The notes under the pieces were generated by a model that was not told where the DNA came from, made no database searches, and saw only the letters and a program-made list of their open reading frames with translations. The translations under genes and the position numbers were made by a program. Source: Hyphomicrobiales bacterium (lineage in GTDB: Bacteria; Pseudomonadota; Alphaproteobacteria; Rhizobiales; Devosiaceae). Taken from it: a DNA stretch of 64,000 bases. The stretch lies in NCBI GenBank assembly GCA_015490455.1, contig WFXU01000013.1:1-64000 (forward strand), written 5' to 3'. Positions within the stretch are counted from its first letter, which is position 1. Every line of letters starts with the position of its first letter. Below are positions 38,845 to 47,440 of this stretch, piece after piece.

Positions 38845-39837
38845 ATGGATATTGTTAATCTATTTGCTGATTCATCATCATTAATGGTAATTTTCTCAGC
38901 CATTGCGGTTGCTGCCGTAATATTTACCATCGGTTCGCAAATTATAGATCGTTTTGAATTCAAATCTAGGATAAAACATGTTGCCCATGAGCGCGAGAGA
39001 ATGCGCGAGCAAGCCATGGCGCGGCTACGTGAAAGCGAAAATAAAAGAAATAATGCTCGATCAGAACATAGCGCAAAGAAATATATGGAGGCGGTGGTTG
39101 AGAAATTTTCCCTTAAAAAGGCATTTCTTGATGAGAATACTAAATTAAAATTGGTGCAGGCCGGCTATAGGGGTAAATCGGCTATGACCACATATTTATT
39201 TTTTCGTTTCATCACGCCAATAATATTATTTATTTTAGTCTTTGCTTATTTGACTATAATTATGCAAAGTGAGCAGCCGCTTTATTTATCGCTGGTTTAT
39301 GCTATCGGGGCGGCTTTGATAGGTTCCTATTTACCGGTAATTTTACTGAAAAACACTATTACAAAACGCCAGCAGTCAATTAATAAAGCCTGGCCGGATT
39401 GTCTTGACTTATTGCTATTATGCGTGGAAAGCGGAATGTCTATTGAACTTGCCTTTAAGCGTGTGGCTAAGGAAATGGCACAACAAAGCGTGGCACTGGC
39501 TGAAGAATTAACTTTGACCAATGCTGAACTTTCTTTTCTTGAGGATCGTTCTCAAGCCTTCAAAAATCTTGGGGTTAGAACAGGAATTGACGCTGTTAAC
39601 TCAGTAATGACCTCTCTTATTCAGGCGGATAAATATGGAACCTCTGTTGGCCATTCATTAAGGGTTATGGCCGAAGAGGGACGGAACGAACGAATGATGG
39701 CTGCCGAAAAAAAGGCCGCCGCTTTGCCACCCAAATTAACTGTGCCGCTAATTTTATTCTTTTTACCAGTATTATTTATTGTGATTATGGCCCCTGCCAT
39801 GCTTAGGATATTTGGGCCGGGCGGAATTATGACCTAA
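38845..39837 (+). CDS. tadC: Tad pilus inner-membrane protein TadC (CpaH)
   Basis: The partner of TadB: 330 residues with an N-terminal helix, a charged region, central helices (about 115-165), an F-domain (WPDCLDLLLLCVESGMSIEL, about residues 181-200) and a final hydrophobic segment. Last gene of the plus-strand Tad cluster. TadD, TadE, TadF and TadG are not found after it; the next gene is on the opposite strand and belongs with the T3SS. Confidence 0.92.
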   Translation: MDIVNLFADSSSLMVIFSAIAVAAVIFTIGSQIIDRFEFKSRIKHVAHERERMREQAMARLRESENKRNNARSEHSAKKYMEAVVEKFSLKKAFLDENTKLKLVQAGYRGKSAMTTYLFFRFITPIILFILVFAYLTIIMQSEQPLYLSLVYAIGAALIGSYLPVILLKNTITKRQQSINKAWPDCLDLLLLCVESGMSIELAFKRVAKEMAQQSVALAEELTLTNAELSFLEDRSQAFKNLGVRTGIDAVNSVMTSLIQADKYGTSVGHSLRVMAEEGRNERMMAAEKKAAALPPKLTVPLILFFLPVLFIVIMAPAMLRIFGPGGIMT

Positions 39838-39884
39838 GCGGGATTGTTAGCTAATGTGCCATTAGGGATAATTGGCAAATTATA

Positions 39885-40595
39885 TTAATCTGTCGGGGTT
39901 GCATCAGATTTGCTTTTTACACCAAAGCGAACGAGTGTGACATTATCAACAAGATTATTTTTTAGCATTCCTTCAGTTACCAGCTCAACCAAAGCAATAT
40001 AGGAGGGAGGGGCAGAAACAAATATTGAATTTGAAGCACTAACTTCTTCAAAGGTGAAATCTTCATCATTGCTTACAAGGGATGATAATTCTGCCCTTAC
40101 ATCCTTAAATTTGAGATTTTTGAGAGATATCATTCTTGAGGCGCGCTCATTTATATCAGAGATGAAATATTCATCTCCTCTTTGATAATAGTCAAGAGAG
40201 TAATCAGCACTAATTTGCGCAAAAAATTTATCACGTTCTATCGGGAAACGCTCAGAGCGAATTAGCCTATTCTTAACTTTATCGCTAATTATAATATCAA
40301 TATTTTGAACGCGTGCATATTCTTCCAATAGTGACTTTAATCTTTGATTTACCACTATGATAGAGCGATTTTCTGCCAATTGTTTATCGTCTTTTATGGC
40401 CGCATTTTGATTATTATTTATACTGTAATTTTTTTCTAAACTATTTTGCAACTCCTCTTTGTTTTGTTCGGAACTATCAACGAAGAAATTATTAGAAACA
40501 GGAACGGCGTCCGCTCCAACTCCTGCCTGTAAGGAAAATAGCAAGCTGGTAGAAAAAATTATCGCTGCTAGATTAGATTTATTATTCCTACTCAA
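39885..40595 (-). CDS. RhcC1/NolW-like T3SS secretin N-domain protein
   Basis: A 236-residue exported protein with a signal peptide (ending near GVGADAV, about residue 29), a Gln/Asn-rich linker, and two secretin N-terminal domains. N0 is visible as LKSLLEEYARVQNIDIIISD (about 86-105) with FAQISADYSLDYYQRGDEYF. N1 is visible from about 152 (MISLKNLKFKDVRAELSSL) to IFVSAPPSYIALVELV. The layout matches SctC/YscC N-terminal domains but ends before any pore domain. In rhizobia the T3SS secretin is split into RhcC1/NolW and a separate pore half, RhcC2. The pore half is not in this window. It follows the LuxR-like gene by 71 bases. Confidence 0.78.
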   Translation of the reverse strand: MSRNNKSNLAAIIFSTSLLFSLQAGVGADAVPVSNNFFVDSSEQNKEELQNSLEKNYSINNNQNAAIKDDKQLAENRSIIVVNQRLKSLLEEYARVQNIDIIISDKVKNRLIRSERFPIERDKFFAQISADYSLDYYQRGDEYFISDINERASRMISLKNLKFKDVRAELSSLVSNDEDFTFEEVSASNSIFVSAPPSYIALVELVTEGMLKNNLVDNVTLVRFGVKSKSDATPTD

Positions 40596-40666
40596 TTGTC
40601 ACTCCAGCTGACCTTACTATAATAATAATGGCAAATATATATGATAAAAATAGCTAGTTTATTAAC

Positions 40667-41425
40667 TTAAAAATTTGCTTTATCCAGCCCCATTCCTTTG
40701 GCAATTTGAATGAGTTCTCTTAAGCCCTTTACTTTGGTTTTTTGTCTTATATTTTGCCTGTGCGTTTCCACAGTGCGAACGCTTAATTCATAATGGTGGG
40801 CAATTTCTTTACTACTCATACCATTAGAAATATGTTTCAAAATTTCAAGTTCGCGCTTGGTTAGATTATAGGTTGTATCAATAGGCTTGGTAGATTTCTT
40901 TTTTGGAAACATCAATTTTAATATTGAAGGGCTATAAAATCTATTGCCGCTGCTTACTGCCTTTATTGCTGATTTATAAATGCTTATATCCGAGTAATAT
41001 TCAATTATGCTCATAACAGAATCGGGTATGATTTTGCTTATATTATTATATTCTTCTGCCCTTTCACACATTATTATTGTTTTTGGAAAATCCTCCAATG
41101 TGTAAATATTATCTAGAATCTGCAGCACATTTTTAACATTGACAGTTGCTCCAATCAGAATAATTTTCGGTCTATAGTCAATATTCAATAATATATTGGA
41201 TTTTTCGCCATCACATGTCCTTATAGACCAGGTGCGTTCATATTTTTCAAGACATACCCGTAACCCCTCGCTAATTATGGGATTGTTGTCAATGATAAGA
41301 ATTTTTAATTTAGTTAAGTCACTGGTTTTCACATCAAAAAAATTATCTTTTCTCTCCCCACCATCCAAATATTGGGAAGTAGCAAATTTATTATCTATAT
41401 TTCTGGATAAACTTGTTTTTTGCAT
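40667..41425 (-). CDS. LuxR/NarL-type regulator with degenerate receiver
   Basis: A 252-residue transcription factor. The N-terminal receiver-like domain (about residues 40-160) begins KILIIDNNP with one acidic-pocket Asp (46). The phospho-acceptor position is Gly92 (RPKIILIGATV), and the usual switch Thr/Ser and Lys are not evident. The C-terminal LuxR helix-turn-helix is intact (LTKRELEILKHISNGMSSKE then VRTVETHRQNIRQK, about residues 188-230). It lies between sctU and the RhcC1-like gene, so it is probably the T3SS regulator and should act without classical phosphorylation. Both points are inference. Confidence 0.85.
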   Translation of the reverse strand: MQKTSLSRNIDNKFATSQYLDGGERKDNFFDVKTSDLTKLKILIIDNNPIISEGLRVCLEKYERTWSIRTCDGEKSNILLNIDYRPKIILIGATVNVKNVLQILDNIYTLEDFPKTIIMCERAEEYNNISKIIPDSVMSIIEYYSDISIYKSAIKAVSSGNRFYSPSILKLMFPKKKSTKPIDTTYNLTKRELEILKHISNGMSSKEIAHHYELSVRTVETHRQNIRQKTKVKGLRELIQIAKGMGLDKANF

Positions 41426-41750
41426 TTTCTACTAACGAAAGTTATTGTCCCTTCGTTTCAAATCCTCTCCATTCACGGGCAAAATTGCTCCAACCTGCAA
41501 GCGTTTTGCCTCCCCGTCAAAATTTTACAAAAAAAGCCGAAAGAATCAAGCCCTGCCTGCAACTAAACCTTGCCTGAACCAAATTCGCCCATTCTTGTCC
41601 TTTCCTGCTCATTACATCTATCTATCCCCTTAATCTAACTAATCTTTCGGTTTTAGAAAATAGGAAATTATCTATATGGTAAAATTGATAGTGCTTTTTA
41701 GTCTGGATAAGCGAAATTAAGCAAATAGATAATAATATGGTAATTAATTA
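41426..41750 (-). promoter_or_regulatory. Structured leader region of the LuxR-like regulator
   Basis: No gene is seen in these 325 bases between the sctU stop and the regulator start. A strong hairpin spans about 41475-41517. GGCAAAATTGC (41478-41488) pairs with GCAA and TTTTGCC (41497-41500, 41504-41510) with a 3-base bulge, and ACGG/CCGT may extend it. A second stem, AACGAA/TTCGTT (41434-41439, 41452-41457), lies nearest the start codon. These could form a regulatory 5' leader or a small RNA. Confidence 0.45.
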
Positions 41751-42800
41751 TTAGACTAAATTATTTTTAACCAGCGCGTTGGCAACGGGGCCAAAATGCT
41801 TTTGTAAAATTGGCATTCCCTGTCCAACCGACTTATAAATATCAAGGGTAGTTGAACCTAAATCTTCAATTGGGTGTCCATTTGCACGAGCTAAGGCCAA
41901 TATATCATAGGCTTTATCGCCTTTGGCCTTTGCATATACTATTGGCAAAGGTGTTACTCCGCTTAAGAAACGAATTTCCACTACACAATCTTCGCCAATC
42001 AATAATAAACCCTGCACATTATCTATGGTATTGGTGTGTTCAAGAGAAGCAATATCTTCCATTGCTAATTGTTTGCGCCTAGTTTTAATTTCTGGATTGC
42101 CCATAATATCGCGTAATTCGCGCTTATGCTCGCTAACGCTCATACGTTGATCTCTTCTAAATAATGCCATTTGCATTGGCAGATCCACAAGTCCCGCAGC
42201 CAGAAGCAAAATACAACCAGCTATAAAAAGCCATTGTGCAATTGATATTATGGATGCGGCTAAACATCCCTCGCCACAAATTGGTGATGAAATAAGTTCT
42301 GGCAGCCATATCCAAATAATGAAAATAGCTGCGGTGAACCAAATTATGATTCTAAATAGGGATACACCAAATTCTGAAATATTTCGTACAGAAAATAATT
42401 TTTTAATTCCCTGTGCGGGATTAATTTTATTAAATTCTGGTTTTATTGGGTGCAAGGAGAATACAAAACCCTTTTTATGAACAAGATTTGCGACCAAAGC
42501 CACAACCGCCAAAATTATTGCCAGAGGAGCGATGGATAAAGTGATTGATTTGGCAGTGAATAGTAACTCTCCCTTTAATGTTGCGATATTTGCTTCTTTC
42601 ATAGATAGAATGGCACGATCTAGCAGTCCCTGAAATAAATTTATAAAGGAGGTTGCAGAAAAAAATACAATAATAACCCCAGCAATAGTGAGCATAGCTG
42701 TTACAAAATCGGCGCTGGAAGAAACCTGCCCCTTTTCGCGCGCTTTTCTTAATTTATGCTCGGTGGGGGGAAGGGTTTTTTCTTCTGATTGATCACTCAT
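41751..42800 (-). CDS. sctU: T3SS export apparatus switch protein SctU (RhcU)
   Basis: A FlhB/YscU-family inner-membrane protein, 349 residues: N-terminal EEKTLPPTEHKLRKAREKGQ, four membrane helices, and a cytoplasmic domain from about residue 210 (MALFRRDQRMSVSEHKRELR). Family members normally cleave themselves at NPTH; here the aligned position (before CVVEIRFLSGVTPLP) reads IGED, residues 268-271. The remainder of the C-terminal domain is conserved, so this is not a frameshift. The start overlaps the sctT stop as ATGA. Last of the SctRSTU export gate genes. Confidence 0.92.
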   Translation of the reverse strand: MSDQSEEKTLPPTEHKLRKAREKGQVSSSADFVTAMLTIAGVIIVFFSATSFINLFQGLLDRAILSMKEANIATLKGELLFTAKSITLSIAPLAIILAVVALVANLVHKKGFVFSLHPIKPEFNKINPAQGIKKLFSVRNISEFGVSLFRIIIWFTAAIFIIWIWLPELISSPICGEGCLAASIISIAQWLFIAGCILLLAAGLVDLPMQMALFRRDQRMSVSEHKRELRDIMGNPEIKTRRKQLAMEDIASLEHTNTIDNVQGLLLIGEDCVVEIRFLSGVTPLPIVYAKAKGDKAYDILALARANGHPIEDLGSTTLDIYKSVGQGMPILQKHFGPVANALVKNNLV

Positions 42801-43588
42801 GATAATAGCGCCTTAAAAAAACTACTTACCATTTCTATTTGCTTAAAATCCTCTTTTTGCACTCTTATAAAGACAAATATAAATATTGGCAAAAGAATTG
42901 CGCTAACCATAGCTTTGGTAGAAAATGCCAAAAAGGTAATATTAATTTTTTTACCGAGCTTTGCTGCAATTAAATATGTCATATCGGTAATAAACATTAC
43001 CGTAACTATTGGGGCAGCAAGAATAAATGATGATTTAATTAGGCTGGTAAACATGGAAAGAATTACACCCATTCCCTCTGTTATATTGGGCATGGGGGAA
43101 TAAATTGGCCAGCTAATATATGATTCATAAAGTAAATCTATAAGAATCCAAAATCCACCTATTGAAGCAAATAAGCCTAAGGAACTAATCATAAATAAAT
43201 TACCAATGGCCGTTACCTGTCCACCTGTGGGATCAGGAGGGCCTTGAAAACTGCCGCGATAAAAATCAATAATAGCTCCAGCGCCTATAGCAATTGAAAG
43301 TGGGAGGGAAATTAGCCAGCCAAGTAGAGCGCCGATTATTATTTCCTTTAAGAACAGGATAATAAAGGGAACTCCGCTTGCTTCAATATTGGCTTGAAAA
43401 TCCGGACTGGCATAGGCAAAAACCGGAATGGCAAAAGCCATTGCAACACTCATGCGCAAAACCCCCGAATCTATCCTAAACCACAAAAAAGCGATAAAGG
43501 TCATGGTCAGCCCATAGGGGCGGGCAATGGCTAGGGCAATATGTTCGGTTGCCGGAGTAATGGCATTTATGAGTGTTAATAAATCCAA
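42797..43588 (-). CDS. sctT: T3SS export apparatus protein SctT (RhcT)
   Basis: A FliR/YscT-family membrane protein, 263 residues with about six to seven helices. Recognisable parts are the N-terminal ARPYGLTMTF, the GAGAIIDFYRGS segment (about residues 95-106) and the SAPIVTVMFITDM-like APIVTVMFITDMTYLI region. Part of the SctR5S4T1 gate. It follows sctS by 38 bases and overlaps sctU by 4. Confidence 0.93.
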   Translation of the reverse strand: MDLLTLINAITPATEHIALAIARPYGLTMTFIAFLWFRIDSGVLRMSVAMAFAIPVFAYASPDFQANIEASGVPFIILFLKEIIIGALLGWLISLPLSIAIGAGAIIDFYRGSFQGPPDPTGGQVTAIGNLFMISSLGLFASIGGFWILIDLLYESYISWPIYSPMPNITEGMGVILSMFTSLIKSSFILAAPIVTVMFITDMTYLIAAKLGKKINITFLAFSTKAMVSAILLPIFIFVFIRVQKEDFKQIEMVSSFFKALLS

Positions 43589-43626
43589 TTTATCCCATTT
43601 ATCCTATTTTTGTAATTTAATTTCCC

Positions 43627-43896
43627 TCATAATGATAATTTATAAAAATCGGTAAATATTCTATCGGAAACTGTATATAATGGTGCTATTAACATTGAGC
43701 CAAAGGCAATCAGAATAAAGGCTATGACAAACATTTTTACCGTTTGTGGTAGGGTTTGTTCCTGAATTTGTGTCACCGCCTGAAAAAGACCTATCAAAAA
43801 TGCTACCAAAGTTGAGACTAATAAAGGCGGGACTGCAATTATCGCCGTGCCATAAAGAACATCATAGAGATAAGTAATAAATACAATTTCAGACAT
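43627..43896 (-). CDS. sctS: T3SS export apparatus protein SctS (RhcS)
   Basis: A small FliQ/YscS-family protein, 89 residues with two membrane helices. The conserved core PPLLVSTLVAFLIGLFQAVTQIQEQTLPQTVK is split here as LIGLFQAVTQIQEQTLPQ (about residues 34-51). Part of the export gate. It lies 11 bases after sctR. Confidence 0.94.
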   Translation of the reverse strand: MSEIVFITYLYDVLYGTAIIAVPPLLVSTLVAFLIGLFQAVTQIQEQTLPQTVKMFVIAFILIAFGSMLIAPLYTVSDRIFTDFYKLSL

Positions 43897-43907
43897 TATT
43901 CCCTTTC

Positions 43908-44558
43908 TTAGACATAGGTAAGAACCAAGCCATGAATAAGTTTGCTCCAGCCATCAAGGAAAATAAACAACATTAATTTGAATGGAATGGCTATAGTGGT
44001 TGGTGGAACCATCATCATGCCTAGAGCAACCAATATTGTAGTAACAATAATATCTATAGCTAAAAATGGGAGATATAATAAAAATCCAATTTCAAAGGCG
44101 CGGGTAAGTTCGGTTAGCAAAAATGCAGGCGCAAGAATAGCTATAGAATTTTCATCGGCAGTATAATTAGCGCTATTTGACCAAATTTTTTCAGCGGAAG
44201 CCTTAAAAAAGGCCAATTGTGTCTGATCAGTATGTTGAATTAAAAATTTCCTTAATGGCTCTAATGTTAACTCACCCGCCCTTTGCCATTCTTCTAAACT
44301 ATTAAAATTTATTCCCTCATTGAGCATAGAATTATATGCTTCGGTTAATATGGGCATTGAAATAAATCCGGCAAGAATAACAGATAATGTATAAATAATA
44401 ATATTGGGTGGTAATTGCTGAATTCCAAGCGCATTGCGCACCAAAGCAAGCACAATAGCAATTTTGGCAAAGGCTGTAACAGTAACAGCGGCTATTGGCA
44501 AAAAACCAACAATTAGCAACAGGACTATTGCGCCAAATGTGGTATCAGCCATCTGCAT
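43908..44558 (-). CDS. sctR: T3SS export apparatus protein SctR (RhcR)
   Basis: A FliP/YscR-family membrane protein, 216 residues. Signature regions are KIAIVLALVRNALGIQQLPPN (about residues 27-47), TELTRAFEIGFLLYLPFLAID and LVALGMMMVPPTTIAIPFKL. The ATG at 44558 has GGAG seven bases upstream and overlaps the end of sctQ by 14 bases, so the two are translationally coupled. Confidence 0.95.
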   Translation of the reverse strand: MQMADTTFGAIVLLLIVGFLPIAAVTVTAFAKIAIVLALVRNALGIQQLPPNIIIYTLSVILAGFISMPILTEAYNSMLNEGINFNSLEEWQRAGELTLEPLRKFLIQHTDQTQLAFFKASAEKIWSNSANYTADENSIAILAPAFLLTELTRAFEIGFLLYLPFLAIDIIVTTILVALGMMMVPPTTIAIPFKLMLFIFLDGWSKLIHGLVLTYV

Positions 44559-45537
44559 TTATCATCTCCATTTCGCTTATTGCCAGACAAAGAACATTGG
44601 AAAGATTTTGCAAATGGCCTGAAGCAATATGTTTTCCATCAATAATTAAATGGGCTATATTATCTTCAATTCTTTCTATTTGGAATTTATCACCTATTCT
44701 GACTTTTGCGACTTCATTGGCTAAGATTTTAATTTGTCCAATTTTTATACCGGCAAATTTTATTTCATCAGTGGGTTGCAAAAATTGCGAAATATCACCC
44801 GGTTCTGAAATTATTCTTGCGCTCTTTGGTTCCAGATCAGCGTGCCAAAATGTGCCGCTTTTACGAACAATATATCCCTTTACTTCCTGGTTCATTTCTT
44901 GCCCAATACTAACAAGGTCATTTATTCTAAGATTATCTATTTCACTTTGAGAGAGTTGAATGGGGCCGATAATCACATCGCATTCATCGGGAAAAGCTTT
45001 TTCTTTTGGAGCATAAAAGGGGCTTAGGGCTTTAGCTATGCGGTTTAGGCTAGCAAAGTCACCATTGACAAATACGCCATTATAAGTTTTTTCTGTTGTT
45101 TTTATAATAAAGCCAAGTCCGTGAATTCTTGGCTTTTCTTCACTTATTGCTGCTCTTAAAATTGTTATTTTGCCGTCCAAAATATGTTCTAATTGTTCTA
45201 ATGGTTGGGTAAAAATATGCTCTATTATTATTGCCGCTTCACTTGGGCTAAGTTTTTCTAAATCAACATCTATTTGCGGGCTGGAAAAAATATCCAATAT
45301 GAAATCCTGCTCTATAAATAGCTTAAAGGGAGATTTATCAATTTTTGCTTCAATTAATATATGAGGCAGGGTTTGGGGTAATTTTTCGCTCTGACTAAGC
45401 TCTATTTTGCCGCTAAACCCCTTAATATCAAAAATTAAATTTGGCACAGAACCTCGCCAAATATCCCGGCATTGTTTGGGTGTCATCTTATTGCTCCAAT
45501 AATCATATGCTAGTCTTACAAAAATGCCGTTAAGCAA
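44545..45537 (-). CDS. sctQ: T3SS sorting-platform (C-ring) protein SctQ (RhcQ)
   Basis: A FliN/YscQ-family protein, 330 residues, part of the cytoplasmic sorting platform. The N-terminal two thirds are poorly conserved. A first SpoA-like domain (about 195-245, with LSQSEIDNLRINDLVSIG) and a C-terminal SpoA domain (about 250-320, with IKFAG-type IGQIKILANEVAKVRIGDKF and IIDGKHIASGHL) are visible. Its position between sctO and sctR matches rhizobial and other T3SS operons. Confidence 0.85.
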   Translation of the reverse strand: MLNGIFVRLAYDYWSNKMTPKQCRDIWRGSVPNLIFDIKGFSGKIELSQSEKLPQTLPHILIEAKIDKSPFKLFIEQDFILDIFSSPQIDVDLEKLSPSEAAIIIEHIFTQPLEQLEHILDGKITILRAAISEEKPRIHGLGFIIKTTEKTYNGVFVNGDFASLNRIAKALSPFYAPKEKAFPDECDVIIGPIQLSQSEIDNLRINDLVSIGQEMNQEVKGYIVRKSGTFWHADLEPKSARIISEPGDISQFLQPTDEIKFAGIKIGQIKILANEVAKVRIGDKFQIERIEDNIAHLIIDGKHIASGHLQNLSNVLCLAISEMEMINADG

Positions 45538-45617
45538 TATTTAATCATAATGATAGTTTTGGAGCTTGGGCTATAATTTTGTGTTTGTCTGCCAGATGAT
45601 AGATAATGGAGGTGATA

Positions 45618-46070
45618 TTATATATTTTCTATTTCTTCGGAGATTAATTCTTCACGCACCATTTGCTCATAGGTTAATTTTTCAGCTATATGTAATATTT
45701 TTTCGTGTTTTTTGATCGCGTAATTTAATTTTTCTTTTGCAATTTCAACCTGCTCAATTGCCTTTTTTTTCGCTTGTTCTGCGTGCCAGACTGATATTTT
45801 TTGTTGGGATAGTTCATATTCTGTCAGGTCATAAATATTACATATCAGACTATATTTAATTTTGGTGAATTTTTTTGCCAGAAATTTTTTCATTTCCCTT
45901 TGTCGTTTTTCTGCGCTTTCCCGCTCCATCTGTGCGAGTTTATTTTTTAGAGATGAGATTTTATTTGTGATTCTGTTAACTTCATTATGAGCTAATGCCA
46001 GATTTTTTTTGGCAATATCTACATGTAATTTCTTTGCTGCCAGTAATTTTTCAATAGTTATATTTTTCAT
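45618..46070 (-). CDS. sctO: T3SS stalk protein SctO-like, coiled coil
   Basis: A 150-residue, highly charged, almost entirely coiled-coil protein directly after the ATPase gene. FliJ/YscO stalk proteins, which connect the ATPase to the export gate SctV, have this size, composition and position; rhizobia carry y4yJ/RhcZ here. Sequence identity in this family is weak, so the call rests on position and structure. The ATG at 46070 is chosen over a TTG two codons upstream; neither has a clear ribosome site. Confidence 0.72.
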   Translation of the reverse strand: MKNITIEKLLAAKKLHVDIAKKNLALAHNEVNRITNKISSLKNKLAQMERESAEKRQREMKKFLAKKFTKIKYSLICNIYDLTEYELSQQKISVWHAEQAKKKAIEQVEIAKEKLNYAIKKHEKILHIAEKLTYEQMVREELISEEIENI

Positions 46071-46084
46071 ATTCAATCAATTTA

Positions 46085-46101
46085 ATATATATATATATAT
46101 A
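46085..46101. repeat. (AT)8 simple repeat between sctN and sctO
   Basis: A 17-base run of alternating A and T occupies half of the 38-base sctN-sctO gap, just upstream of a start codon that lacks a ribosome site. Such tracts can vary in length. Confidence 0.7.
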
Positions 46102-46108
46102 AATATTA

Positions 46109-47440
46109 TTATTTTAGGCTTGCAATATTTATTAATTTTTCAACCGTTTCTGTAAAATCGCATTTGTCGTGTGGCTTTTGGGTTAAAAGCTCTATTATTT
46201 CATCATGTTTTTCAATGGCTTCATCTGCCTTTTCATCGCTTCCCCTAGAATATTCGCCAACCTGTAATAAAAGCTCTACCTCATTATATTTACCCATTAA
46301 TTCGCGTATTTTATTTGCGCTTTCTAAATGGGCATTTGTTACAATTTCTGGCATTAATCTGGATCTAGAGGCCAAAATATCAATAGCTGGAAAGTGCCCC
46401 TTTTGCCCTAATTTTGAATCTAAAATTATGTGCCCATCAGTAAGGCTGGTTAATTCTTCGGCAATCGGATCGCCAATTCCTTCCGCTTCTGTTAGAACGG
46501 TAAATATTGCCGTTATTGATCCTTTTTCTGTTTGCCCGCATCGTTCAACTAATTTTGGTAATTCGGCGTAAAGCGAAGCCGTATATCCGCGCCTTACTGC
46601 CGCTTCTCCCGCAGCTAGAGAAACTTCGCGATGTGCCCTTGCAAATCTGGTGACACTATCAAATAATAATAAGACATTTTTACCCTTATCGCGAAAATGT
46701 TCGGCTATGGCTATTCCTAAATGCGAGGCCATTAAGCGCTCCATTGCTGGTTTTTCTGAGGTGGAGGCAATAATTACAATATTTTGCCGCATATTTACTG
46801 GTAATTGCCTGTCAAGCATTTCCCGAATTTCGCGCCCGCGTTCACCAACAGAGACCAAAACACAGACATCCGCCTTTGCCTGTCTTGCCAGCATGGCCAA
46901 AATTGTAGATTTACCAGCGCCTGCATCACCCAAAATACTGACCCTTTGCCCAACACCCAAAGTAGCAAGCGCGTCAATAGATTTAATGCCAGTTGCAAAA
47001 GTCTTATCAATTATTGGCCTATCCATTGGTGAAATTGAATCTGAACTAATTAATCTTGCCCTTAAATAATCTTTATTTAAGGGGCGCCCATCCATTGGTC
47101 TTCCTAAACCATCAAGCACTCGCCCTAAAAGGGCATCGCCGACATAAATTTTGAACGGTTTGCCTGTAGGAAAAACTTCTGCATCACTTGGCATTGCATA
47201 TATTTCGCCTAATGGCGCCAATATTGCATTGCCATTTTGAATTGCAATAGTTTGCGCCAATAAGGAATAATTTGCCTCTTTGCTTGAAATTTGGCAAATT
47301 TCGCCAATAAAACTATTTTGCAAACTTGTTGTAATCCTTGCCGGATTAGCCTCAATAATTCTGCCAATAGATTTTGTGAAACTTGTATTTTGTAATTTAG
47401 CTTCAATATTGTCTAGTGCACGCAACAAACTAGCTGTCAT
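46109..47440 (-). CDS. sctN: T3SS ATPase SctN (RhcN)
   Basis: The hexameric ATPase that unfolds substrates and strips chaperones. Walker A GDAGAGKST, LLFDSVTRFARAHREVSLAA (Walker B and following), GSITAIFTVLTEAEG and the DGHIILDSKLGQKGHFPAID region identify it as T3SS/flagellar type. The frame opens at 47518, but the ATG at 47440 has AGAGG eight bases upstream, gives 443 residues (family-typical) and limits the overlap with sctL to 11 bases. Confidence 0.95.
   Translation of the reverse strand: MTASLLRALDNIEAKLQNTSFTKSIGRIIEANPARITTSLQNSFIGEICQISSKEANYSLLAQTIAIQNGNAILAPLGEIYAMPSDAEVFPTGKPFKIYVGDALLGRVLDGLGRPMDGRPLNKDYLRARLISSDSISPMDRPIIDKTFATGIKSIDALATLGVGQRVSILGDAGAGKSTILAMLARQAKADVCVLVSVGERGREIREMLDRQLPVNMRQNIVIIASTSEKPAMERLMASHLGIAIAEHFRDKGKNVLLLFDSVTRFARAHREVSLAAGEAAVRRGYTASLYAELPKLVERCGQTEKGSITAIFTVLTEAEGIGDPIAEELTSLTDGHIILDSKLGQKGHFPAIDILASRSRLMPEIVTNAHLESANKIRELMGKYNEVELLLQVGEYSRGSDEKADEAIEKHDEIIELLTQKPHDKCDFTETVEKLINIASLK

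Noticed and set aside
41445-41633. Plus-strand open frame in the gap before the luxR-like gene
   Set aside because: It is short, Pro/Lys/Cys-rich, has no ribosome site, and coincides with the hairpin region.
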